The notes beneath the pieces were generated by a model. It saw nothing but the letters and a program-made list of their open reading frames with translations. It had not been told where the DNA came from and made no database searches. 64,000 bases of DNA from Fragilaria crotonensis (lineage: Eukaryota > Bacillariophyta > Fragilariophyceae > Fragilariales > Fragilariaceae): positions 124,001-188,000 of the forward strand of contig JAKSYS010000023.1 in the NCBI GenBank assembly GCA_022925895.1. The letters are read 5' to 3'. Within the stretch, counting starts at the first letter, position 1. Every line of letters begins with the position of its first letter. Both the position numbers and the translations under genes were made by a program. Shown here piece after piece: positions 32,015 through 42,133 of this stretch.

Positions 32015-34773
32015 ATGGTTTCGGACGACTATTTCGACGACGATGGGTTTATTCACTACGTCCCCACCACAGTGGATGCTGACTATCTCCTTCTCGTCGT
32101 AACGACTCTTTTCTGTATTCTCTCGAACGCAATTCTTCCCTGCCTGGTGTCGCTGGGTAGTAGATATGAGAAGCGTAAACTGGCACGAGGTTCGAGTGAG
32201 CTCAAAGACGAATCAGTCGATGCTACGAGTGAACAGCCACAACCAGTCAAGGACAGGACGCATGGTGCTCTTGAAATAATTGATAATAGCAGAAAGAGTG
32301 AGGCTGATCAAAACACAGATTCGCATGGCGGTGGCACTAGCTCTAGAGGGGGCGTAGGTACCGATGTGGCTGGGAATACAACTTGGAGATCGCTACTCGA
32401 TCAGGTAAGATTGAACAATAAATGGATCTCCTCGTATGAAATATTTGTCGGATGTTGTTGTCTGTTGCAATACCGGCAAATCACCCTAATCCGGCATTTG
32501 CATTTCGTTCAATAGATCATGACGCCGCCTTATCCAGATGAGGGTAAATCCGCAATTGGTGGCTCCGCGTTTGTTGGAGAACGTAAACCTCTAGTATCTG
32601 AAGCTGCCGTAGCTGAGGATACTCGCTCAGCTTTGACTCACGCTACCGGGGTTAGTGTTGCATCAAGCAACTTTTGGAGCACCAACGTTCTGGATGCAGG
32701 ACTTGGTGCCCGGAATCGAACGAGAGGGATGCGACGACAGAGGCGCGTTCTAGGCGACAAAGAATTGCGTCGTCAAGACCAAAAGGCGGAACTAGAAGCG
32801 GATCGCAAGGAATATGGCCTCATTATCACTGACGCGGATGGCGTAGACCACCATGGTATGAGTGCAAGCCAGCTGGTTGGAATCGAAGCCAAACATGGTA
32901 GCAGTGAAGTCGCATCTAAAGTCAGTTCCCATTATGGATTCAGTCTACCTTCCGGAATACGAGGTCGTCGAGGAAAACGTGAGGGTAGCGCCATCTCTGG
33001 GCAGTCCAGAAAACGAGGCGAAGGCAGCACTCTCTCAGGCATGTCCCGAAAACGAGGCCATTCGCCGGCGCCTTCGATGTTGTCCGGACTGGAAGATCAT
33101 GTTATATCCCCAAACGATGCCGCGGATGCTGACGATCCTGGGTACTATATCCTCCCAAAGCAAAATGCCGACGAGGACCAAGATATTGATCTATGTTGCG
33201 GAAAGCGCGCGTGGTGGAAACCGTCGATTCTCCGGAAGCCTTCAATCGCCTTGTGGATCTAGCCGAGTATGACCATGAGATGAAGCGCATTGTGAAGCTC
33301 TGCATCCCATTTTCGATTACGGCACTTCTTGGCGGTGTAGTTGACAGTGCGAATGTTGCCCTTGTATCTCAATTCATTGGAACTTCAGCGGTCGCTGCCT
33401 TCACGCTGGTCCACCTTATCTTAGGGCTCACAAGCGAGTTTCTAGGCGGAATTCTTGCCTCCGAGGCGACGTTGTGTTCGCACGCTGTCGGTGCGGGGAA
33501 CTGCAATCTGGCAGGACAATACGTGCAAATATGTGCACTCATCTTCACGTTGTTGATGATTCCCAACATTACCCTCTGGATTTACTTTGTTGACGATGTC
33601 ATCGTGCTATTCGGTTTTTCAGAAGAACTCGCTCAGCTTGGGTTCGAGTATGCTCGCATTTATGCCTTTCATCAATGGCTAATAGGTTTGCAAATCGCCT
33701 ACTCAGGCCTTTTGAACGTCATTGGATACGAAAACTTCGCAACGACAATGGTTGTATTGGAAGGTATTGCTGGTGTTGTTGGCACTGCCTTGCTTGTAAT
33801 TTTCCGTGAGACGACGTTACAAGAAGTAGCACTGGTGCATCTGTCTGTAGGCGCGGTGTTCTTTCTCCTCACGGTCTGCATTTCAATCTGCCACGGGCGG
33901 ATGGGCCGGTACTTGTCAGGCATGGTTGGAAGTGCAGCATTCCTCGTAAGTTTTCGTGCGTCTTGTGATTACGATTCCTCAACGTTTTTTTCGTTTGCAT
34001 CGTCTCATCCCTGCTTGCAGAACAAATCTGCTGTGCGCTGCGTGGTTGGAACGGCCTTGCCAATCGCGTTTGGATGCCTCTTCGAGTACAGCGAGTGGGA
34101 GATCTTGACAATTTTCACTGCCCACCTCGGTACCGCTGAAGTTGCCGCCTGGGGTATACTTGGAAGTCTATGGGAAACGTTTGAGACTCTTTCCAAGGGT
34201 ATTGGTGACGGAGGAGAAGTTCGATGTGCCTATCACTTGGGTAATGCAAATCCAGGATTGGCTCGAACATCGGCCAACAAAACAATCCTGCTGAGCGTCT
34301 GCGCTTCGGTCTTCTTTACATCGATTCTCTTCATCGTTGGGGAGAACCTTGTGTTGATCTTTACATCAGATCCCACCCTGCAGAACATGATTGCGGAGTT
34401 GCTTCCTCTTCTAGGTGTTGGTAATATCTTCCTCACAGCAGGGTGTGTTGCATGGGCACTTGTCGGTGCGCAAGGTCGTTATCGCTTAGCAACGCTTATC
34501 GCTCTCATTTCTAGCTGGGGTATTACGATCCCTTTGGCGGCAGTCATGACCTACGGGTTTAACTTGAATCTTCAAGGCATCACATCGGCGGTAGTCATTG
34601 GATACTCGGTCACCTGTACTGCTCTCTTTTACGTTATCCTACGATCAGATTGGGAGCGTATCTCGAAGCACGTTGTAGAACTCAACGAGGATTCGGATGA
34701 CGAATCATCAGTGGAATCAGCTGATGAGATGACCGAAGTGGCAGCTCCGCCGAATCCTGGGATGCTCCATTAG
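32015..34773 (+). CDS. MATE-family transporter 1 with long cytosolic N-terminus
   Basis: Exons 32015-32404, 32516-33945 and 34021-34773. An early membrane helix (YLLLVVTTLFCILSNAILPCLV) is followed by ~280 residues of charged linker, the motif ISPNDAADADDPG, and then about twelve helices of MATE fold (IVKLCIPFSITALLGGVVD, TSAVAAFTLVHLILG, LVGAQGRYRLATLIALISSWGITIPLA). An acidic tail ends the protein. MATE carriers exchange H+ or Na+ for organic cations or metabolites across membranes; the substrate is unknown. The intron at 33946-34020 is in frame and has no stop, so retention would add 25 residues. One frame change is needed near 33207-33214 (GGTGGAAACC), where one base seems missing in the A run. 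The paralogue at 42134-44953 confirms the protein sequence on both sides. Confidence 0.85.
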
Positions 34774-35815
34774 ATTTCGAAGGCGAGTTGCATTTGGTTC
34801 ATTTGCATGGGAGCTGGTACAACCATGTAAATACTAAGTGCTTCTTGGTTTGGAATCCCTGCGTGGAGGTGCATTGTCGCCTTGTGCCCCCCTGCTATGG
34901 TACCTGTTTACCCAGTTTGGGTTGCACATTGATCCTGTTCTTATTAGGCAACCACGGGAAGCTGGAACACGCAAATTCGAAGGGACGCATGGGTTCGATA
35001 GTAGCATTAGATTTATCCTTTCCAGGACTCGATAGAAATGCATTATTGGTAGCTAGTTGATTGCAACAATTTTGATTACATGGTTCCAGGAAATGTGACT
35101 CAACATCGAATCGCGCTCTCGATGTTTCCCGCGTCTCTCAGATGACGAACGGTGAACCGTACTCCGAGTAGACTACAAGGACCCACTCCGAGTACGTGCT
35201 GCGCATTAGGGTCGAGGGATTAAAGTCAGAGTAGTCTATGCAGATAGGAATTAGTGAAGCTGTTGGAAAGTAATGTGAATGGTGAATCCTATAAGATGCA
35301 GGTACAGTGAGGGTGACCGTCGTCCACATGCTTGAAATTTGTCCAGGTCCAGGTCCCACGGCGTTTTTTGAGGTTACTCCATTTGTACCGGAGTATCCAT
35401 ACGTGGTAATGGCAATCTGCTCTGGGCTCAGCACTGTACAATCCGGTAAGCTAAGCTAGAGAGACATCAATGCCTGTATGTCATAGGTTTTGTATGGGAC
35501 AAGGATTGTTGCTTAATGTGCATATGTACCTCCGTCGTGACTCGAAAGGAAAATCATCGTCAGACCTGTCGTTTAAGGCTCGGTTATTGTTTCTGAACTC
35601 CACTCTTCGTATGATAGTAGTACTCAATATTACTACAGTGAGTACGACGTACTCCCTCTAGCTACCGGTAGGCACGAGGCCCGAGCCCCGAGGCGTTCGA
35701 GGTGTGAGGAGTGAGGATACGAAGAGTAGGACGTACGACGTAGGTACTATATGTACGGAGTACGGAGTACTACGAGCTAAGGTACTGGATTGAAGTAGTG
35801 TATGCATACCGGTAA
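34774..35815. other. Intergenic region before the G-rich satellite
   Basis: Untranslated and GTAC-rich DNA (35150-35200, 35620-35780). No gene is supported. Confidence 0.45.
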
Positions 35816-35819
35816 GCAG

Positions 35820-35995
35820 TATGGGGTAAGGGGTATGGGGTATGGGGTATGGGCCCCATACCTATGGGGTATGGGGTATGGGGTATGGGGTATGGGCCCC
35901 ATACCTATGGGGTATGGGGTATGGGGTATGGGGTATGGGGTATGGGGTATGGGGTATGGGGTATGGGGTATGGGGTATGGGGTATGGGGTATGGG
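35820..35995 (+). repeat. Heptamer satellite (GGGGTAT)n with inverted segments
   Basis: About 176 bp of tandem GGGGTAT units. The run is interrupted twice by GGGCCCCATACCTAT, where the array flips to the complement for one unit, giving two identical GGGCCCC-centred palindromes (near 35851 and 35895). The + strand has more than twenty runs of four G spaced by three bases, which should fold readily into G-quadruplexes. Both strands stay open as artefactual frames (YGVWGMG, HTPYPIP). It lies about 200 bp upstream of the WDR59-like gene. Confidence 0.95.
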
Positions 35996-36194
35996 CAATT
36001 TGTACGTGTACCTGTATGCTCGCATTAAAACGTTTTATAACAGACGCATATGATTGCCATTGTTGCTCTTTTAAGGATCTGCCGACTGCTTTGAAGTACT
36101 ACAATGCACGCCATTCAGAAAGCTGGAGCCTTCAAATTCATTTTCAATCTGTAAACAGAGAGTGCGCTGTCGTGAGTTGTTCAGCGAGGCGACA

Positions 36195-39100
36195 ATGCAG
36201 TCGTTAGGACGACCGCAACTTTCTGGCCTTCGGGCAGCGTCGTTCACGCAGTTACCTCCATCACCGGAGACATCATCTCAGGGATCGGCTTCAGCTAGTA
36301 TTCCGCAGCCCACAACGTTGTCGCTTGGGAGTGGTCGTACAACTATGATGGAAGAAGCTGCTTCGTCGCGTCTTCGATCGGTCGCCACCTATGCGAAGTT
36401 TCATCCTCAAGCACTGGCATGTTCTCCTCCAACTTTTCGGCGTGATGGGCAGTCGGCACAAACATCATCAGAAGACAACTATTCCTCTTTGGGAGCCGTT
36501 TCTGGAGAAGGCGGTATTGCGCTCTTCCGCACCTCTCGTCCTGATGCCCCATTACTAATGCTGAGTCATTCGTCCATGGTAGGGAACTTGCAGACCGGAG
36601 GAATTCAGAATCTAGCCTTTGAACCAACTTTGACTGATTCGGTGTTGCTCGCTGCGTCTCGTGGGAACGGACTGTTGATTTGGGATGCGAGTGGACATAG
36701 CTTAAGTCCACTCTTGGGACGACTTTCAGTGGATCTTGATGAAAGATCGTCGACATCGAATGATATTTGTAGCATGGCTTGGAAAGCAACAGACGGTGCT
36801 CAATCTATGATTGCCACCACGACGTCTTCCTGCACGTGCCTTTGGGACCTTCGAGTCTCCTTGGGGGCCAAATCAAGTAAGCCCAGTCTTCGGTTTGGCT
36901 CACTCAGTCATAATGCTCCCCTCATTCAGGTTGCATGCTCCCATAAGGATGAATGTGCCACAATGGATAGCACGGGTGTCGTACGAGTGTACGACCTGCG
37001 AATGCTAGGAGGAGCCAAGCCGAGAATGAAGTGCATCTTCCCTTCATTTCATTTCGCTGGTGTTGGATTGGCAGCTTTTCGCACTAGTTCGGACGACTCA
37101 TATTGGATGGCATGGGGCCTCGACTCTCCGAAAGCTGATGCGGTTGTGAAGGTATGGTCAACTGTTGAGAACAACGGGAAAAACGACGAGGGTGATGTAG
37201 ATTCTGATACCTATTGGCACATGGATGGGTCTCCTGGTCGCGCTCTGCAGCTTCCATTGCCTGAATCTTCTGCCTCACTTCAAACGGGTGTCCAAGTGGC
37301 GCAATTTACGATGCCATATCTTGCATGCGCTCGCATTTGCCCTGCGCCCTTGGACAACTCGATAGTGACGGTAGGTCTGCCCAAGGGCGGAGGCCCTGGA
37401 TGGAAGGCAGAATTATGGAAGCTACGCAAAGAGATCGGGAATTCATCGATATCGACTGACAAGTTTGGAATCGAAAAGGTGGTTTCCTTCTCAGAGGATC
37501 GGAGTTTTGAATACTGGAAGTTAAATCCTGTCGGGCCTTTGCGCTGCGCCGAATTGGCGGTGAGTCCAGCCCCATTTCCCACCAGCCGTGCGCATGAGCA
37601 AGAAGGCAACGTGGCATATGACGATTGGGAGCTCTTGTTGTGCTGTATGACCAAGGATGGGCTGCTAACTACCAGTGTTGTTACCGAAGCGCCTAAAGCT
37701 GGCTACTTGCAGTCTTCCCCAGAAACTGGCAGGCGCCGCGTTGCAAGTCGATCACTTCGATATGTTCCCAATGAAAGGCGTGGGAACTCAATTGTGGATG
37801 CTGCTTTCGCACTCAAATCATTCGACGACTCTGTACAGGGTCGCAATGACCTGGATGCATCTCGTCACGCCTATGCACATCGCCACGACTCTCGCGCAAC
37901 CTCTCCAATCCCAGGCAAGAATATGGATAAGCCTGTCGACAAGTCTACAGGCACCGAGCTTAACCAAGGTTTTGAGCTCACTCAGAGGAGAAGGAAGTTT
38001 AATGCCATTTGACATGGATGTCGGATTTGTCCCAATCATCATTGAAGATGCAAGCACTGGACCAGCATCCGTTGCCAGTGGCGACGAAGGTGGTGGTGTC
38101 GAATTGAGCCTTCAACAATCCAGAGTATCTATGCGTGTCTCAACAGACCGAGTTCCTTGTCCTCGTTTATGCGGCGCCACGTTCAGTCCGGGTCTAGGAG
38201 GCTTGGTCGGCTTCAACAACGGGCAGATAAACAAAATGTGGTCGTGGTACACGAAAAATGAATTGCGCCGAAAGTCGTCAGGGTTGAAATATTCTAGTAC
38301 GATGAAAGAAAATTCGAGCTACCCCAGACTCAAGAAAGACCTCGACGACATGATCACAGCAGCGAAAGATGCACAGTGGGGAGAGAACCAGGAAGACCAT
38401 GGAACAGCTGATAACGAGAGCGAAGACTCCAACGACGATCCGTTTGATGATCTTAGCTCAGAGGACGAAGGCGAGGTGGATTCGATCGCACCTGGCGGGC
38501 AAGAAGGTGCTGATAAATCAGAAAGCGTTTACCAACCCTATTTTGGTGGTGGTCAGAATCCCACCGCAAACCCATCAATCAGCAGTTCGAACAACACTAC
38601 TGGCGACGGAGTGATCGATTCGAAGGGAGTGCCTACAACGGACAAACTCGGTGTGGAGGTGGTCAATGATTTGGCTGTGATCGGACTGCATACCTTGCGT
38701 CAGATCTCATCATTCGATGGACCTACGTCCGACGTACTGGCTCCCGTTGTAAGCATTTGTTTTGACACGGACTTAAGCATGTTCAACGGACAAACTGCGG
38801 AACTTGCGGCGAATCTGCTCTTGGGCGACTGGGATGTTTTTGATCCAATTAGTGCTTTAGACGAGCATGCAAGCGAAGGTGATCTCGACACTAGCTTAAC
38901 AACAGGATGGTCCGAGCGTCGAATTCCAAATTATCGTCCTGAAAGGGGAACGCCCTTGCTAGCACATTCGTCGTTTGAGAAATCTTCTGGAAGACTGCAT
39001 TCTATCCAATCTGACCCAACAGTGCACTTGACAAACAAGTTTATCCAGTCATATAATCCGCCCTCATTAAGGGATGACGAACCTGTTCATGGAGGCGAAT

Positions 39101-40249
39101 ACGCTGTGAGACCACGAGGAGGAGTCGATGGTCTTTCTTCGCAAGTTGTTGCCCAGTCCATATCAGCCTTCATGTCGCCTCCCGACTCCCATTTGCTACC
39201 TAACAAACTGCAACCCGCGTCTGCGATGAAGAGATCCTCGTCGTCCGGTGCACTGCTCCAGACTGTCCGGAGCTTGTTCAAGACAGTTGCGGTGGATACC
39301 CAGGGGACCTTGGTCTGCTCATGGCGACGAAAAGACGAACATCGGTGTCTTTACTTTGCCTACTCAGCATGCAGCTGCGTTGCCTTCCTTGTCAGGTTCA
39401 TTGCTGAAACTCATCTGCGTCTATAATTCAAATGTTTGTGCTGAGTACGGGCAACCTGCCAAGGCCGATACCTGGTCCATTCTCGCGCATGCTGTGGAGA
39501 ATCATCTCCTCGATGAAGGCTGCAACGATTCCTTCAGTGGGTGGGATGGTGCTGAAATCGGGCGAGAGCTTGTGGGAAGCATCTTGCGATTTTACGAAAC
39601 AGAGGGAGACATCCAGATGGTGGCTTCTATTATCTGTGTTTTGAACACTGGCCATCGGGTCGATGGCACTCATTCGCGATCTGCCTCCCTATTGCCTCCG
39701 GACCAAGACGACAAGCACGACTTGTACATTCAAAGATATGCCGAACTCGTCTTTCGATGGGGATTGCTCACGAAGCGCGTTGAACTATTGAAGCACCTCT
39801 CTCGTCGAGTGCCCTCTACAGATGGTTTGCAAATGGTACCTACCGGTAGTTCTCTGGTCAGCAACAGCGACTTGGAAAAGATGGGGACTGACCGATCCCC
39901 AAAGTACGGAATCTCATTTGGGGGTACCTGCCATCGTTGTAGCGCTGCTATTTCCACATCGGATAGCAACGTTTGCAGCAATTGCCGGGACTACGCCGTT
40001 CGTTGCAGCCTGTGTGACAACGCGGTCCGCGGTCTCTTCACAGTATGCGCGCGCTGCGGTCATGGCGGTCACTTGAACCATGTCATGAGCTGGTTCATGG
40101 CAGAAACCAAGTGTCCAACCGGTTGTGGGTGTGACTGTGTCTTTTCGTCCTTGGATCCCAGGGATTCGCCATCCGCCTTGGTGGTGTCAGAGGAACCGGA
40201 GCTTGCGGCAGTGCAGAGACGGATGCATCCTTACGATGAAGTGATGTAG
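36195..40249 (+). CDS. WDR59: WDR59-like GATOR2/SEACAT subunit, frame breaks in assembly
   Basis: A long WD40 protein. The N-terminal part has propeller blades (GLLIWDASGH, TCLWDLRVSLG, VVRVYDLRML, VVKVWSTVE). The middle reads VPCPRLCGATFSPGLGGLVGF, as in WDR59 proteins. The C-terminus has WSILAHAVENHLL...ILRFYETEGDIQMVASIICVL, RYAELVFRWGLLTKRVELLKHL and the zinc ending CHRC...CSNC...CSLCDNAVRG...CARCGHGGHLNHVMSWF...CPTGCGCDC. This C-terminal arrangement is diagnostic for WDR59/Sea3 and separates it from WDR24 and MIOS. GATOR2 relays amino-acid status to TORC1 at the lysosome or vacuole. Reading frame changes near 37995-38012 (TTT run) and somewhere in 39250-39420; similarity continues across both, so indels or unrecognised introns are likely. 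Confidence 0.82.
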
Positions 40250-40686
40250 ATGACTTGGTAAACCGATTTTGATCTCGATGTGCCCTATGATGAGCAAATG
40301 AGCACCCACCTACAGTTAGGTTTGGTTGATGTACGATATCAGCATATTTCGATCGGTTGCATTAGTTCATCGTTCACAGTACCTGGTATGATTGTGCATG
40401 TACTGTCTACAGAGTTCTCATTACTACATGCACTGGAGTACAACAGTGCCTGCATTCCCGGTACTAGTACCCATTTCGGTCGCGCCATACTGTACCCACT
40501 AGTAGACTTGTCGTTAAAAATCCACCATTGAAGTGAACAGAACAGAAACATCGATTGATGCAATCTCGCTGCCGATACCTGGTCTTTGGAGGCGCTGTCA
40601 CTTAGCATTGCTACTGCTCCATTTCAATTGCAACGATTCAGTCACAACGGCATCAACAACATCAATCCGCAGCGCACAACGACATT

Positions 40687-42042
40687 GTGATACAAGAGAT
40701 GAATCATGAACAACTTCTCGAGCAGAACCATAACGAGTCTCAACCTCAATCTCTTCAGCAACCATCGCGGCAACAATTCAGCTGTGTCTACACCAAACAT
40801 GTGACCCAGAAGCGAAAAATATGGCACGATGGACGCTTGTTAGTCAGCCAGGGTCGGGCCATCCTCCATGCCGCCAATCCTGCTGTGGGCGCCGGTGATC
40901 CCGTGCTGGATGACATTGAAATGTCTACACATCAATGCCAAAGAATTCTCAATCAACAGGAGACGCATCTTCAATCAGAAAAGCACATAATCGAGATTCA
41001 AGGTATTTGGATATCAACATCTACACAAACGTTTACTGCTCCTGCTGCTAGTGGATCAGCATTGAAACCTCGTATTTCGAGTGGGATGAAAAAGGTTCTC
41101 GGAAAAAAGTTCCGGAAAGTTACGGTTGGCGCATGTGTACCGCCCCAGCGATACGATTCCCAACAACTGCAGCCTGCTTGGCGCAAGCGCAGTCGACCAT
41201 TGCAGCCTGGTGAGTTGCACCAACTTCACTATGGAACTCAACAACAGCCGCCGCAGCCAGAATGGAGCAATACTTCAGCTCCGGTGTACAGTCGACCTCC
41301 GCTTGTAACAACGCCAAATGTTGCTGACCGGCATCCGCCTCAGCCAATTCGGAACCCAAGTCCAACGCGATATCGTCAAGCGCAGAATGCTCGTCAATCG
41401 CTGTCACAATCGTCAGGAGGAATCCAACCGCAGCCCGCCTTTTTGCCAATGCCTAAAAGTACCCCAAATGAAGCGTGTCATGATGCTTCCTTGAATCCTG
41501 CGGATCATCCTCATTGTCAGAAATACAATGAATTCGCTGATCCGGCACTGGCTCCACGGAACTCCGATCAACATCAACCTGGGTGTGTTGAAGAAAAAGA
41601 AAACGGCAACCCCTTTGCTGCCAACGCATTCAATGCCAATAGTTTCTACGGTGAGGAAGCCGACGATGACGTCGACAACGCGCAAGATGGAGCACCGGAC
41701 CCATTTCGTTGGGACGACACCAGCCAAGCACCTGAGGAAGCAGACGATCCAACGCGCCATTGGCCCGTCGCGAATGGCCACGAAGAAACACTGGCCGCCA
41801 CCCAGACCTTGAACGCTCCGTCTCCTTCCACATGCGCCGGCAGTAGATCATTGTCCACACGGGAATTGCTTCAACTCTTTGGTGCGAGGAGCAGCAGTGT
41901 CATCACATCATCGGATGGCAAGGAAACGGGCCAAGGCGCCTCCCCTCCAGAAGACGACGTCTCCGAACCAGATGCACCAACTCGCGGTTTCCAGTTTGCC
42001 TTGCCTCCAGCATCAGATTCCTCGTCTGACGAAGACCAATAG
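40687..42042 (+). CDS. DUF2439 (ZGRF1/Mte1/Dbl2 N-terminal domain) protein
   Basis: 451 residues without introns. Residues ~31-106 read FSCVYTKHVTQKRKIWHDGRLLV...LDDIEM...LQSEKHIIEIQGIW, a clear DUF2439 domain with the hallmark YTKHxTQKRKxWxDG. The remaining ~340 residues are Gln/Pro/Asn-rich and disordered, ending in acidic Ser/Asp clusters (ASDSSSDEDQ). No helicase domain follows, unlike human ZGRF1; this resembles yeast Mte1 and fission-yeast Dbl2, which bind branched DNA and steer the FANCM-type helicases Mph1/Fml1 in crossover control and telomere maintenance. The same role here is inference from the domain. The start at 40687 is not certain; MNHEQLLEQ at residue 5 is an alternative. Confidence 0.8.
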   Translation: MIQEMNHEQLLEQNHNESQPQSLQQPSRQQFSCVYTKHVTQKRKIWHDGRLLVSQGRAILHAANPAVGAGDPVLDDIEMSTHQCQRILNQQETHLQSEKHIIEIQGIWISTSTQTFTAPAASGSALKPRISSGMKKVLGKKFRKVTVGACVPPQRYDSQQLQPAWRKRSRPLQPGELHQLHYGTQQQPPQPEWSNTSAPVYSRPPLVTTPNVADRHPPQPIRNPSPTRYRQAQNARQSLSQSSGGIQPQPAFLPMPKSTPNEACHDASLNPADHPHCQKYNEFADPALAPRNSDQHQPGCVEEKENGNPFAANAFNANSFYGEEADDDVDNAQDGAPDPFRWDDTSQAPEEADDPTRHWPVANGHEETLAATQTLNAPSPSTCAGSRSLSTRELLQLFGARSSSVITSSDGKETGQGASPPEDDVSEPDAPTRGFQFALPPASDSSSDEDQ

Positions 42043-42133
42043 CGAAATCGAAGAGGTAGCGTATGCAAATAAACAATTCAGCATTTTTGTCAGGGGAACT
42101 ACTCTAGTCGCCTAGCGAAAGACATGCCGCGTG

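Noticed and set aside
35777-36207. Open frames on both strands across the G-rich satellite
   Set aside because: They are translations of the 7-bp repeat (YGVWGMG / HTPYPIP) and not proteins.
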